Assembly: GCF_000620785.1 (NCBI RefSeq)
Contig: NZ_JIAI01000001.1
Location: 620,001 to 684,000 of the forward strand
Origin: Actinospineispora acaciae DSM 45401
GTDB lineage: Bacteria; Actinomycetota; Actinomycetes; Mycobacteriales; Pseudonocardiaceae
Direction of reading: 5' to 3'
Length of the DNA: 64,000 bases
The notes beneath the pieces were generated by a model. That model worked only from the letters and a program-made list of their open reading frames with translations. It ran no database searches and had not been told where the DNA came from. A program made the position numbers and the translations under genes. This document shows, one piece after another, positions 8,206-16,768 of this stretch; position 1 is the stretch's first letter, and every line of letters begins with the position of its first letter.

Positions 8206-9585
8206 ATGTCTGAGACCGGCACCGCCCCGGCCGTCTCCCCCGCCCGGCCGGCGCGGGGATGGCGGCGGATCCCCACCCGCTACCTGGTGCTGACGCTCAT
8301 CTTCGTGATCACGTCGGTGAACTACGCGGACCGGAGCAGCCTGTCCATCACCGGCAGCGGCGTGCAGGCCGAGCTCGGGTTCAGCACCGTGCAGCTCGGG
8401 TACATCTTCTCGGCGTTCAGCTGGGCCTACGTGGTGGGCCAGCTGCCCGGCGGCATCCTGCTCGACAGGTACGGCGCGCGGCGGATCTACGGGGTGAGCA
8501 TCGCGCTGTGGACGCTGGTGACGTTCTTGATCAGCCTGGTCGGCCTGGTCACCACGCCGGTGCTGGTCACGGTGACGATCATCTTCGGGCTGCGGCTGCT
8601 GCTGGGGGTGTTCGAGTCGCCGGCGTTCCCGGCCAACGCGCGGATCGCCACCACCTGGTTCCCCACCGCCGAGCGCGGCAGGGCCACGGCGGTGTTCAAC
8701 TCGGCGCAGTACTTCGCCACCGCGATGTTCGCGCCGATCATGGGCTGGGTCACCCACTCCTTCGGCTGGCGCTGGGTGTTCGTGCTGCTCGGCGTGCTCG
8801 GGTTCGTCCTGGCGGCGCTGTGGCTGCGCTGGATGGACGTGCCGGCGCGGCACCGGAGGGTCACGGCGGCCGAGCTGGAGACCATCCGCTCCGGGGGCGG
8901 GCTGGTGCACCTGGACGCGCCGAAGAGCGGCGACGGGGCGGAGAACGTGCAGCAGCGCGCGCCGCTCAACCGCGCCACGTTCGCCCGCATCTTCTCCACC
9001 CGGCCGCTGTGGGGCGTGTACATCTCGCAGTACGCGATCAACGCGCTGACCTACTTCTTCATCACCTGGTTCCCGGTGTACCTGGTCAAGGGCCGGGGGC
9101 TGTCGTTGCTGGAGGTCGGGTTCGTGGCGGCGCTGCCGGCGCTGTGCGGGTTCGCCGGCGGCCTGGCCGGAGGGTTCGTCTCCGACGCCATGCTGCGCCG
9201 AGGCTGGTCGCTGACCGCCGCCCGCAAGGTCCCGTCCGTGATCGGCATGCTGCTGGCCACCTCGATCGCGGTGTGCAGCCTCACCGACAGCACCGCGCTG
9301 ATCGTCGCGATCATGACGCTGGCCTTCTTCGGCAAGGGCATCGGCTCGCTGGGCTGGGCGATCACAACCGACATCGCTCCCCCGCAGGCCACCAGCTTCG
9401 TGGGCTCGACGATGAACGCGTTCGGGAACGCGGCGGGCATCGTCACGCCGATCGTCATCGGCTACACCGTGCAGGCGACCGGCTCGTTCACCATCGCGCT
9501 GTGGTTCGTCGCCGGCCACGCGCTGCTCGCGCTGGTCGGCCTCGCGGTGATGGGCACCATCCGGCGGATCGACTTCGACCCGTGA
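8206..9585 (+). CDS. MFS transporter, anion:cation symporter family (sugar-acid uptake)
   Basis: I chose ATG 8206, preceded by GAGGAGG at the right distance, over an in-frame ATG at 8191 that overlaps the ribosome site. The product has 459 residues. After RRIPTRYLVLTLIFVITSVNYADRS it shows the glucarate/galactonate-transporter layout of the ACS family, with GGILLDRYGARR in the 2-3 loop and LRLLLGVFESPAFPANARI. About 12 membrane segments are visible. It overlaps the LysR start by 4 bp and is in one operon with a galactarate/talarate dehydratase, so aldarate (galactarate, glucarate or talarate) uptake is the likely role. Confidence 0.88.
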   Translation: MSETGTAPAVSPARPARGWRRIPTRYLVLTLIFVITSVNYADRSSLSITGSGVQAELGFSTVQLGYIFSAFSWAYVVGQLPGGILLDRYGARRIYGVSIALWTLVTFLISLVGLVTTPVLVTVTIIFGLRLLLGVFESPAFPANARIATTWFPTAERGRATAVFNSAQYFATAMFAPIMGWVTHSFGWRWVFVLLGVLGFVLAALWLRWMDVPARHRRVTAAELETIRSGGGLVHLDAPKSGDGAENVQQRAPLNRATFARIFSTRPLWGVYISQYAINALTYFFITWFPVYLVKGRGLSLLEVGFVAALPALCGFAGGLAGGFVSDAMLRRGWSLTAARKVPSVIGMLLATSIAVCSLTDSTALIVAIMTLAFFGKGIGSLGWAITTDIAPPQATSFVGSTMNAFGNAAGIVTPIVIGYTVQATGSFTIALWFVAGHALLALVGLAVMGTIRRIDFDP

Positions 9586-10481
9586 TCTCCCTGGAACAGG
9601 TGCGCGGGTTCGTGGCGGTGGCCGAGGAGGGGCACTTCCGGCGCGCGGCCGCCCGGTTGCGGATGTCCCAGCCGCCGCTGAGCCGGCAGGTGCGGAACCT
9701 GGAGCGCGAGGTCGGCGCGCGGCTGCTGGACCGCACGCCGCGCGGGGTCGAGCTGACCCCGGCCGGGCGGGTGTTCCTGGCCGAGGCCCGGCGGCTGCTC
9801 GCGCTCGCCGAGGCGGCGCCGGACACCGCGCGGCTGGTGGCCGACGGCCGGGTGGGCACGGTGCGCATCGGGTTCACCGCCGCCTCCGGGTTCGGCGTGC
9901 TCGGGCGGATCCTCAACCACGTCGAGGCGGCGCTGCCCGGTGTCGAGCTGGTGCTGCGCGAGATGGTCAGCTCCGCGCAGTTCGAGGACCTGCACAGCGG
10001 GCGGCTGGACCTCGCGCTGGCCCGGCCGCCGTTCGACGCCGGGGAGTTCGACTCGCGGCTGGTGCACAGCGAACCGCTGGTGCTGGCCGCGCCGGCCGAC
10101 CACGCGCTGGCCGCCGACCCGGCCCCGATCCCGGTCGCCGAGCTGAACGGGACGACCCTGCTGGTCTACGCCCCCGGCCAGGCCCGGTACTTCGCCGACC
10201 TGGTGGCGCGGGTGCTGGCCGGCGTCCGGTACTCGCCCGCGCACCAGCTGACCCAGATCCACACCATGCTCGCGCTGGTCGCGGCCGGACGGGGCCTGGC
10301 GCTGGTGCCGGCCTCGGCGACCCGGCTGCACCCGGACGGCGTGCGGTTCCGCCCGCTGGCCGACCCGCCCGACGACCCGGTCGAGCTGTACGCCGTCTGG
10401 CGCCGGGAGGCGGCGAACCCGGCGCTGCTGCGGGTCGTCGAGCTGCTCGACATGTTGCGTCCAGAAAGGTTCCGATCATGA
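9582..10481 (+). CDS. LysR-family transcriptional regulator of sugar-acid operon
   Basis: GTG 9582 overlaps the transporter stop (GTGA) and the frame gives 299 residues. The N-terminal helix-turn-helix is standard (EEGHFRRAAARLRMSQPPLS, then RQVRNLEREVGARLLDRTP), followed by a periplasmic-binding-like effector domain. It lies inside the operon, between transporter and dehydratase, rather than divergent as most LysR genes are. Its stop overlaps the dehydratase start (ATGA). An aldarate or its intermediate is the likely inducer. Confidence 0.9.
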   Translation: MISLEQVRGFVAVAEEGHFRRAAARLRMSQPPLSRQVRNLEREVGARLLDRTPRGVELTPAGRVFLAEARRLLALAEAAPDTARLVADGRVGTVRIGFTAASGFGVLGRILNHVEAALPGVELVLREMVSSAQFEDLHSGRLDLALARPPFDAGEFDSRLVHSEPLVLAAPADHALAADPAPIPVAELNGTTLLVYAPGQARYFADLVARVLAGVRYSPAHQLTQIHTMLALVAAGRGLALVPASATRLHPDGVRFRPLADPPDDPVELYAVWRREAANPALLRVVELLDMLRPERFRS

Positions 10482-11611
10482 CGACGTCCGCCACCCAGGA
10501 CCGGATCACCGAAGTCCGGCTGTCCTCGGTCACCCTCCCGCTGGCGGTGCCGGTCAGTGACGCGAAGGTGCTCACCGGCAGGCAGCGGCCGATGACCGAG
10601 GTCGCCATGCTCTTCGCCGAGGTCAACACGGCCGCCGGGCACGAGGGGGTCGGGTTCGGCTACAGCAAGCGGGCCGGCGGGCCCGGGCAGTTCGCGCACG
10701 CCAGGGAGATCGCGCCGGTGCTGCTCGGCGAGGATCCCAGCGACATCGCCAAGATCTGGGACAAGCTGGTCTGGGCGGGCGCCTCGGTCGGGCGGAGCGG
10801 GCTGTCGGTGCAGGCCATCGCGGCGTTCGACATCGCGCTGTGGGACCTGAAGGCCAAGCGCGCCGGGCTGCCGCTGGCCAAGCTGCTGGGCGCGCACCGC
10901 GACTCGGTGCGCTGCTACAACACCTCGGGCGGGTTCCTGCACGCGCCGATCGAGCAGGTGCTGGACAACGCCGAGGCGGCGGTGGAGCGCGGCATCGGCG
11001 GCATCAAGCTCAAGGTCGGCCACCCGGACGGCGCCACCGACCTGGCCAGGGTCACGGCGGTGCGGGAGAAGCTCGGCGAGGTCGCCCTGATGGTCGACGC
11101 CAACCAGCAGTGGGACCGGCCGACCGCGCGGCGCATGTGCCGGGCGCTGGACCAGCTCGGGCTGGTGTGGATCGAGGAGCCGCTGGACGCCTACGACGCG
11201 GACGGCCACGCCGCGCTGGTGTCAACCTTCGACACCGCGATCGCCACCGGGGAGATGCTGGTCAGCGCGGCCGAGCACGCCGAGCTGATCCGTGCCGGGG
11301 GCGCGGACATCGTGCAGCCGGACGCGCCGCGGATCGGCGGAATCACTCCGTTCCTCAAGGTCATGGCGCTGGCCGACCACCACAACCTGCAGCTCGCGCC
11401 GCACTTCGCGATGGAGATCCACGTGCACCTGGCCGCCGCCTACCCGCGCGAGCCGTGGGTGGAGCACTTCGAGTGGCTCGACCCGCTGTTCGACGAGCAC
11501 CTGGAGATCGCCGACGGCCGGATGCACCTGTCGCCGCGCCCGGGGCTGGGCGTGACGATCAGCGACCAGGCCCGCGCCTGGACCGTCGCCGAGCACCGGG
11601 AGCGCGCATAA
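10478..11611 (+). CDS. L-talarate/galactarate dehydratase (enolase superfamily)
   Basis: The 377-residue enzyme of the mandelate-racemase subgroup dehydrates an aldarate to a 5-keto-4-deoxy acid. The KxK acid/base motif is Lys177-Leu-Lys179 in GGIKLKVG. Metal ligands are Asp207 (MVDANQQWDR), Glu233 (WIEEPLDAYD) and Glu259 (IATGEM), and the catalytic His309 is in LAPHFAMEIHVHL. The blocks CYNTSGGFLH and GHAALVSTFDTAIATGEML match, from memory, the Salmonella L-talarate/galactarate dehydratase with a constant offset of about 19 residues at the ligands. It is last in the operon with transporter and LysR. I am confident of the subgroup; which epimer is preferred is open. Confidence 0.9.
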   Translation: MTTSATQDRITEVRLSSVTLPLAVPVSDAKVLTGRQRPMTEVAMLFAEVNTAAGHEGVGFGYSKRAGGPGQFAHAREIAPVLLGEDPSDIAKIWDKLVWAGASVGRSGLSVQAIAAFDIALWDLKAKRAGLPLAKLLGAHRDSVRCYNTSGGFLHAPIEQVLDNAEAAVERGIGGIKLKVGHPDGATDLARVTAVREKLGEVALMVDANQQWDRPTARRMCRALDQLGLVWIEEPLDAYDADGHAALVSTFDTAIATGEMLVSAAEHAELIRAGGADIVQPDAPRIGGITPFLKVMALADHHNLQLAPHFAMEIHVHLAAAYPREPWVEHFEWLDPLFDEHLEIADGRMHLSPRPGLGVTISDQARAWTVAEHRERA

Positions 11612-11616
11612 GCACG

Positions 11617-11653
11617 GGTGCCCGCCGGCGGGTGGGGTCCGCCGGCGGGCACC
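11617..11653. terminator. Strong bidirectional hairpin terminator
   Basis: A perfect 15-bp GC stem (GGTGCCCGCCGGCGG at 11617-11631 and its complement at 11639-11653) with a 7-nt loop begins 6 bp after the dehydratase stop and ends 14 bp before the stop of the convergent MscS-related gene. It can serve both genes. There is no U-tract, as is usual in actinomycetes. Confidence 0.85.
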
Positions 11654-11666
11654 GTGTGACGCCTGG

Positions 11667-12434
11667 TTATCTGCTCTGCGCGTCGACCCCAGGCGTGACC
11701 GGCGAGGCCGGCGGTTCCGGAGACCTGGCCTCCGGCACCGTGGCCCCGGGGCCGGTCTCCTGCGTCGCGGCCTGCGCCTTGGCCCGGGCGGTCTCGCGCT
11801 CGGCGGCGGCCAGCCAGCGCTCCCAGCGTTGCCGCATCGGCCCGATCAGGCCGCCACCGACACCGACGATCGCAATGCCGCCGACGGTCCCCAGCACCGT
11901 GATCAGCACCGGCATGGTCACCGTGATCGCGATGCCCATCTGGTTCAGCGCCGCGATCACGGCGAGCGCGATGATGAACACCTGCGCCACCGTGGCCATG
12001 ATGCGTGCGCTGCTCAGTCCACCGGCCGCGCCTCTGATCAGGTCCGCCACCGCACCCGCGATCGCGCTACCGACCACGACGATGAGCAGCGCGAAGAACA
12101 GCTTGGGCAGGAACGCGATGATGCCGGTGATCAGCTCGGACACCGGGTTGGGCCCGAACACCCCGAACGCCAGCTGCAACGCGAACAGCAGCACCGCGTA
12201 GTACACCAGCATGCCTGCCACGTCGCTGGCCTTGTACTTGCTGTCCTGTATCTTGCTGCCGAACCCGCCCCGCTCGAGGGCACGGTCGAAGCCGACCTTC
12301 GCCAGCAGCGCGGCCACCAGTTTCCGCAGCAGCTTGGCGACGATCCATCCGATGATCAGGATGACCAAGAACAGCGCCAGCCGCGGCACGAAACTCACGA
12401 CCGTCGCGAGGCCGTCCTGAAGCCACATTGGCAT
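11667..12434 (-). CDS. MscS-related conserved-TM-helix membrane protein
   Basis: I chose ATG 12434 because AGAGGGG sits upstream; the product has 255 residues. Hydrophobic segments include SFVPRLALFLVILIIGWIVA, FLPKLFFALLIVVVGSAIAG and a glycine-rich last helix LITVLGTVGGIAIVGVGGGL. This is the conserved TM-helix repeat associated with small-conductance mechanosensitive channels. The soluble beta domain of classical MscS is missing; instead the C terminus is a charged helix and a Pro/Ala/Glu-rich tail. A role in osmotic or membrane-tension response is suggested by family only. It is a single gene. Confidence 0.75.
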   Translation of the reverse strand: MPMWLQDGLATVVSFVPRLALFLVILIIGWIVAKLLRKLVAALLAKVGFDRALERGGFGSKIQDSKYKASDVAGMLVYYAVLLFALQLAFGVFGPNPVSELITGIIAFLPKLFFALLIVVVGSAIAGAVADLIRGAAGGLSSARIMATVAQVFIIALAVIAALNQMGIAITVTMPVLITVLGTVGGIAIVGVGGGLIGPMRQRWERWLAAAERETARAKAQAATQETGPGATVPEARSPEPPASPVTPGVDAQSR

Positions 12435-12756
12435 AGTCTTGCCCCTCTCTTGCTCAGCGCCGCTCTCGCAGCGGCCGGACACTGACGATCAAAGTGAGTA
12501 CCCGCGGAATGACCGAAAGCAACCGGGGCAACTCGAAAGAGCGACAGCAAAACACGCGGTCAGCACCGCCGTACGCCCAAAAGTGGGAATCGGCGTGACA
12601 CACAGGGACTAACGTGCGGGTGTTGAAACTTAGTTAGAGAAATGAAATGTAAGCGCGACACTCCGAGCGCGGGCGGCGCGCCGGTGTCCCACAAAAGATC
12701 ACACAATCGGATTGCATAGCGTTCCCGCGTTGGTGGACTGGCCCTAGGGTGCCCGC
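12435..12756. other. Intergenic region between divergent MscS-like and lipoprotein genes
   Basis: About 320 bp without a convincing gene. The ORF seen on the minus strand here is a high-GC shadow of the lipoprotein gene. The middle (12590-12720) is less GC-rich than its surroundings, with runs such as TGAAACTTAGTTAGAGAAATG, so it is probably the promoter region for both divergent genes. I see no clear operator. Confidence 0.5.
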
Positions 12757-13218
12757 ATGATTCTTCGCGGCCCTCGCTTCCGGCATGCCGCCCTCGTGGC
12801 GTCCGTTGTCCTCGGTGTGCTCTCGGTCGGCGCCTGCGGCGCGCAGGCGCCCGCCCCTACCGCGCCGGCGGGCGGGGCCGCGTCGACCGCTCCCGGCGGT
12901 GCCGGTGCTCCGGGCGGAGCGCCCACCACCGCGCCGCCCGGTGGTGCGGGCGCGGGATCCGCGCCGAGCGGTGCTCCGGGCGCCGGCGGCCAGGGCGGTT
13001 CGGGTGCGGCCGGTCAGGGCGGGGCCGGTCAAGGTGGAGCGGCCGGTGGCTCCGGTGGCTCCGGTGGCGGTGCGAAGGCCCCGAGCGGGGTGAACGCCGG
13101 CTCGGGCGGCCAGGCCGCCGAGGACTCCGGCCTGGATGGTCTTGCGTTGGCGCTCGGCGGGTTGGCCGCCGCCGCCGCTACCGGCGGGCTGCTGGCCCGC
13201 CGTCGTCGACTGGGGTGA
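12757..13218 (+). CDS. Gly/Ala/Pro-rich lipoprotein with C-terminal membrane anchor, sortase partner
   Basis: The 153-residue protein has an N-terminal signal with lipobox LSVGAC (lipidated Cys27), a ~90-residue low-complexity stalk of Gly, Ala, Pro, Ser and Thr, and a C-terminal hydrophobic helix (LDGLALALGGLAAAAATGGL) ending LARRRRLG. The helix-plus-RRRR ending resembles a sortase sorting signal, but no LPxTG-like pentapeptide is visible. Its stop overlaps the start of a class F sortase gene (GTGA), so the two are translationally coupled. A wall-associated stalk handled by that sortase is a reasonable inference; the function is unknown. Confidence 0.75.
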   Translation: MILRGPRFRHAALVASVVLGVLSVGACGAQAPAPTAPAGGAASTAPGGAGAPGGAPTTAPPGGAGAGSAPSGAPGAGGQGGSGAAGQGGAGQGGAAGGSGGSGGGAKAPSGVNAGSGGQAAEDSGLDGLALALGGLAAAAATGGLLARRRRLG

Positions 13219-13868
13219 CCTGGGTGCGGCAGGGGCCGCTGTGGCTGGTGTTCGCGCTGAGCCTGGCCATCTCCGGGGTGGGCGTCGGTCAGATGGTCGA
13301 CGCCCATCTTCGGGATGCCGGTTCGGTGCCCGCCGCCCTGGCCGTGTCACCCGCGGTGCCACCAGCCGAGCGCCGCGCCGAGCCGCCGGCCGTGTCGTCG
13401 CCGCCACCGGTCGCCGAGCCGACGCGGCTGAGCCTGCCGGCGCTCGGGGTCGACGCACCGGTGGTCGGGGTGACGGTGGGTACGGACGGTCAGTTGGGGG
13501 TGCCCGACAACCCGGCGGTGTTGGGCTGGTGGCGCGGGGGCGCGTGGCCGGCGGCGCCGAGGGGGACGGTGGTCCTGGATGGCCACGTCGACACCAGGGA
13601 GGCCGGCCCGGGCGCGCTGTTCCGCATCGCCTCGGTCTCGCCGGGCGCGACGGTGTCGCTGCGCACGGCGGACGGCGCCGCGAACTACGTCGTCCAGGCG
13701 GTGCGGCACTACCCCAAGTCCGCGCTCCCGGCCGAGGTGTTCGACACCACCGGCAACCCGCGCCTGGTCCTCATCAGCTGCGGCGGCGCCTTCGACCACG
13801 CCACCCGCCAGTACAAGGACAACGTCGTCGTCTACGCCACTCCCGCCACTGCCGCCACTCCCGCCTAG
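13215..13868 (+). CDS. Class F sortase
   Basis: The 217-residue protein starts at GTG 13215, overlapping the lipoprotein stop. Residues ~8-26 form one signal-anchor helix, followed by a Pro/Ala-rich linker and the sortase barrel. The catalytic residues are all visible: His124 in VLDGHVDT, Cys189 in LVLISCGG and Arg198 in HATRQYKDN. The domain begins RLSLPALGVDAPVV, typical of actinobacterial class F. It acts outside the cytoplasmic membrane as a cysteine transpeptidase or protease on sorting-signal proteins. Its only neighbour that could be a substrate is the preceding lipoprotein. Confidence 0.9.
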   Translation: MTWVRQGPLWLVFALSLAISGVGVGQMVDAHLRDAGSVPAALAVSPAVPPAERRAEPPAVSSPPPVAEPTRLSLPALGVDAPVVGVTVGTDGQLGVPDNPAVLGWWRGGAWPAAPRGTVVLDGHVDTREAGPGALFRIASVSPGATVSLRTADGAANYVVQAVRHYPKSALPAEVFDTTGNPRLVLISCGGAFDHATRQYKDNVVVYATPATAATPA

Positions 13869-13936
13869 ATAGATCGTTCTAGCTCTAGATAGATCGTTCT
13901 ATTACTTCGATGACGGTTCCACCGCTTCGATGACGG
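13865..13936. repeat. Two adjacent 20-bp-period tandem duplications
   Basis: CTAGATAGATCGTTCTA occurs at 13865-13881 and again at 13885-13901, exactly 20 bp apart. Immediately next to it CTTCGATGACGG occurs at 13905-13916 and 13925-13936, again with a 20-bp period. The second pair lies inside the last codons of the amidase gene. The AT-rich first pair is unlike its surroundings and could be a regulatory site or a replication-slippage scar. Confidence 0.7.
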
Positions 13937-15302
13937 AGCCGACCGCGAGCGCCAGGTCCTCGCGCCACGCCGGCGCCGCGACCTGGACCCCGATCGGCAG
14001 GCCGTGCTCGGACCCGGCCGGCACCGACAGGGCGGGCAGCCCGGCGACGCTGTACACGTGCGTGTCGTTGTGCGCCAGGTACCTCAGGTAGTCGGCGGGA
14101 TCCACGCCGTACGGTGGCCGCCCGTGCTCGGGCGCCGGCCCGGTGCACACCGGCGTGACCACCGCGTCGTAGCCGGCGACCCACCGGCGCACCCGCGAGC
14201 GGAACTCGAAGATCCGTTCCTGCAGCTCGAACCATTCCGCCGCGCTCGGCGGCCGCTCCGGGAAGGACTCCAGCAGCGCGACGAACTGCGGGTGGTGCGC
14301 GCCGCCCGCGCCGGCGACCTGGGCGCGCATCGCGGCCCCGCCGTCCGCCCCGGACGCGGCGAAGAACAACTCGGTCGCGTCGGCGGCCCACGGCGGCGGG
14401 TCGACCTCGGTCACCTCGGCGCCGGCGTCGGCGAGCACGCGGGCGACCCGTTCCACCGCGTCCCGAGTACCCGGGCTGACCGGCACCGGCCCGGTCCCCC
14501 GGTGCCAGCCGATCCGCAGCCCGTCCACCCGCACCCGGTCCGGGTCGCCGAACGGCACCGGCCGGGCGTAGAAGTCGACGTCGTCCGGGCCGCCGATGAC
14601 CGCCGCCAGCGCGGCCACGTCAGCGACCGTGCGACCCATCGGCCCGGCGGTCATGATGTCCATCAGCCCGCTCGCCCTGGTCGGCGGCCAGATCCCGGTC
14701 CCCGGCACCCGACCCGCCGTGGGCCGCAGCCCGACCAGCCCGCAGTAGTGCGCGGGCAGCCGGATCGACCCGCCGCCGTCGGTGCCCAGGCCCAGCGGTG
14801 ACGCGTCCGCCCCGAGCAGCGCCGCCTCGCCGCCGCTGGAGCCGCCGGGGGTGCGCGCCGGGTCCAGCGGATGGTCGGTGCGGCCGTGGACCGCGTTGTC
14901 GGTCTCGTAGGAGCAGCTCAGCTCGGGCAGGTTCGTCTTGGCCAGCACCAGCGCGCCGGCCGTCCGAAGCCGCCGCACCACCGTGGCGTCCTCGGTCGGC
15001 ACGTGGTCGCGGCGGGCCACCGAGCCGCCGGTGCAGCGCAGGCCGGCCACCTCGATGGAGTCCTTCACGGTGACCGGCAGCCCGAGCAGCGGGGGCGGGT
15101 CGTCGTCGACACCGCCGGCCGCGAGCCGCCGGTCCGCGGCGTCGGCGTCGGCGAGGACGCGCTCCCGGTCGCAGGCCAGCACGGCGTGCACCCGCTCGTC
15201 CGCCGACCACATGCGGTCCAGGTAGTGCTCGGCCAGCTCCCGGGCGGACAGCTCACCCGCGCGCAGCCGCGCGACCCACTCCAGCGCGGACGGCTCCGTC
15301 AC
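13902..15302 (-). CDS. Amidase-signature family amidohydrolase
   Basis: GTG 15302 overlaps the permease stop (GTGA), giving 466 residues. The amidase-signature catalytic elements are all present: the lysine in LPVTVKDSIEV, the serine-rich loop TPGGSSGGEAALL and the nucleophile region LGLGTDGGGSIRLPA. It hydrolyses an amide in the cytoplasm. It is last in the leftward operon GMC oxidoreductase, isochorismatase-like hydrolase, NCS1 permease, amidase. This suggests that a nitrogenous ring compound is imported, oxidised and then opened or deamidated. The C-terminal codons contain a 12-bp direct repeat. The substrate is unknown. Confidence 0.87.
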   Translation of the reverse strand: MTEPSALEWVARLRAGELSARELAEHYLDRMWSADERVHAVLACDRERVLADADAADRRLAAGGVDDDPPPLLGLPVTVKDSIEVAGLRCTGGSVARRDHVPTEDATVVRRLRTAGALVLAKTNLPELSCSYETDNAVHGRTDHPLDPARTPGGSSGGEAALLGADASPLGLGTDGGGSIRLPAHYCGLVGLRPTAGRVPGTGIWPPTRASGLMDIMTAGPMGRTVADVAALAAVIGGPDDVDFYARPVPFGDPDRVRVDGLRIGWHRGTGPVPVSPGTRDAVERVARVLADAGAEVTEVDPPPWAADATELFFAASGADGGAAMRAQVAGAGGAHHPQFVALLESFPERPPSAAEWFELQERIFEFRSRVRRWVAGYDAVVTPVCTGPAPEHGRPPYGVDPADYLRYLAHNDTHVYSVAGLPALSVPAGSEHGLPIGVQVAAPAWREDLALAVGSVIEAVEPSSK

Positions 15303-16741
15303 CGGCCGGCCGCGGCCTTCTCCGGCTCGGCCGCCGGCCTGGACAGCTTCAGCCGCACGACCGGGTACACCAGCAGCACGATCACCGTCGAGGCGATGAA
15401 GCCGAACGGGAACACGCCGGTCTCGCTGAGCAGGTAGGCCACGACCGAGGCGAACGCCAGCGTGAGCACCCCCGCCCAGTTGACCAGCTCCACCTCGGAC
15501 CCGACCCGGGGCCGGAACCTGGCCACGATGTAGAAGTCGGCGATGGCCAGCGCGATGAAGCCGATGATCACGATGCCGAGCACGCTGAGGAAGCCGGAGA
15601 GCTGCTCGAACACGTTCGCGGCGATCATCAGCAGGCAGATCACGTTGCTGACGAGGATCATCACCAGCCGGTTGGGGTGGCGGCCGGACAGCACGTAGCA
15701 GAGGTTCGACAGCGCCAGCGAGCCCGAGTAGACGTTGAGCACCTGCACCTTGGTCTGGGCCACGTACATCAGCGCGAACCCGACCATGCCGGACAGCACC
15801 ACGAAGTAGGCGCCGGTGTTCTGCGCCGCCAGGTGGGTGGCCTGCTCCAGCGCGTTGGCGTTGGTGGCCTGGCCGTGCGCGACCAGGTACTCGCCGACCA
15901 GCTTGTTCCCGCCGGTGAGCACCAGGATGCCCAGCGCGATCCCCACGATGTCCAGCATGATCACGCCGGTCAGGCTGACCCCGCCGACCGCCCGGCTGCT
16001 GCGCGCGTACCGGCAGTAGTCGGCGTTGACCAGGATCAACGCGCCGCCCTGCCCGCCCAGCATGCCGATCACGGTGAAGAACCGGGACGACTCCGAGCCC
16101 ACCATCGACGTGCTGGCCTGGGTGAACGCGTCGGCCAGGCTGACCGAGGCGTCGCTGTAGATGCGGAAGGTCATGTACGCCAGCAGGCACAGGAAGACGA
16201 TCACCAGTGCCGAGGAGGTCCGGGTCACCATCTTGATCCCGAACATGCTGAGCAGGATCCAGACCAGGGTGAGCGCGCCGTAGATCAGCACCCGGTTGCC
16301 GACCGTGTCCTCCCAGCCGAACGCGAACAGCGTGCCGTGGTACAGCACGACGTTCTCGCTGGCCAGCAACCCGATGATCATGACGCCGAAGGCCAGCGAG
16401 GAGATCGCCGAGCCGCGCAGCCCCAGGCCGTAGAACCGGGGCAGCACGGTGCTGGACAGGCCCTCGGTGCGCGCGATGTTGCCGAACAGCCAGCCCAGCG
16501 CCATCACGAACGTGCCGACCAGCGCGCCGGCCACCAGGCCGAACACCGAGCCGACCAGCGCGGTGATGTTGCCGGCGATGGTCAGCTGCAGCAGCGACGT
16601 GGCGATGCCGGCGGGCAGCCAGGACAGGTACCAGCCGGACCTGCGCTGGTCCTCGGGCACCGGGGTCAGCGAGTTGTCGTCGATCGCCTCCCGCAGCGAG
16701 CCACCGGACCGGGCCGTGGTGGTGGCGTTGTCGTCGTGCAC
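15299..16741 (-). CDS. NCS1-type purine/cytosine permease homologue
   Basis: The 480-residue protein has about 12 hydrophobic segments and the NCS1 opening PVPEDQRRSGWYLSWLPAGI, as in cytosine permease and allantoin/hydantoin permeases. The loop LVNADYCRYARS after helix 6 is characteristic of the family. It starts 27 bp after the isochorismatase-like gene and overlaps the amidase. Cation-coupled uptake of a nucleobase-like or hydantoin-like compound fits both the family and the two hydrolases around it. Confidence 0.87.
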   Translation of the reverse strand: MHDDNATTTARSGGSLREAIDDNSLTPVPEDQRRSGWYLSWLPAGIATSLLQLTIAGNITALVGSVFGLVAGALVGTFVMALGWLFGNIARTEGLSSTVLPRFYGLGLRGSAISSLAFGVMIIGLLASENVVLYHGTLFAFGWEDTVGNRVLIYGALTLVWILLSMFGIKMVTRTSSALVIVFLCLLAYMTFRIYSDASVSLADAFTQASTSMVGSESSRFFTVIGMLGGQGGALILVNADYCRYARSSRAVGGVSLTGVIMLDIVGIALGILVLTGGNKLVGEYLVAHGQATNANALEQATHLAAQNTGAYFVVLSGMVGFALMYVAQTKVQVLNVYSGSLALSNLCYVLSGRHPNRLVMILVSNVICLLMIAANVFEQLSGFLSVLGIVIIGFIALAIADFYIVARFRPRVGSEVELVNWAGVLTLAFASVVAYLLSETGVFPFGFIASTVIVLLVYPVVRLKLSRPAAEPEKAAAGR

Positions 16742-16768
16742 GGGCTACCTCCGGGGTTAGGGCGGGCC

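Noticed and set aside
7864..9519. Minus-strand frame of 551 codons opposite the MFS transporter
   Set aside because: It is an antisense shadow with Asp/Arg/His-rich filler; the plus-strand transporter has all expected helices and motifs.
12841..13080. Possible tandem DNA repeat in the lipoprotein stalk
   Set aside because: The GGNGC-like periodicity comes from Gly/Ala/Pro codons in a low-complexity protein stalk, not from exact DNA repeats.
12634..13458. Minus-strand frame of 274 codons across the lipoprotein and sortase genes
   Set aside because: Arg/Thr/Ala-rich without motifs. The opposite strand has a lipobox, a stalk and a full sortase active site.
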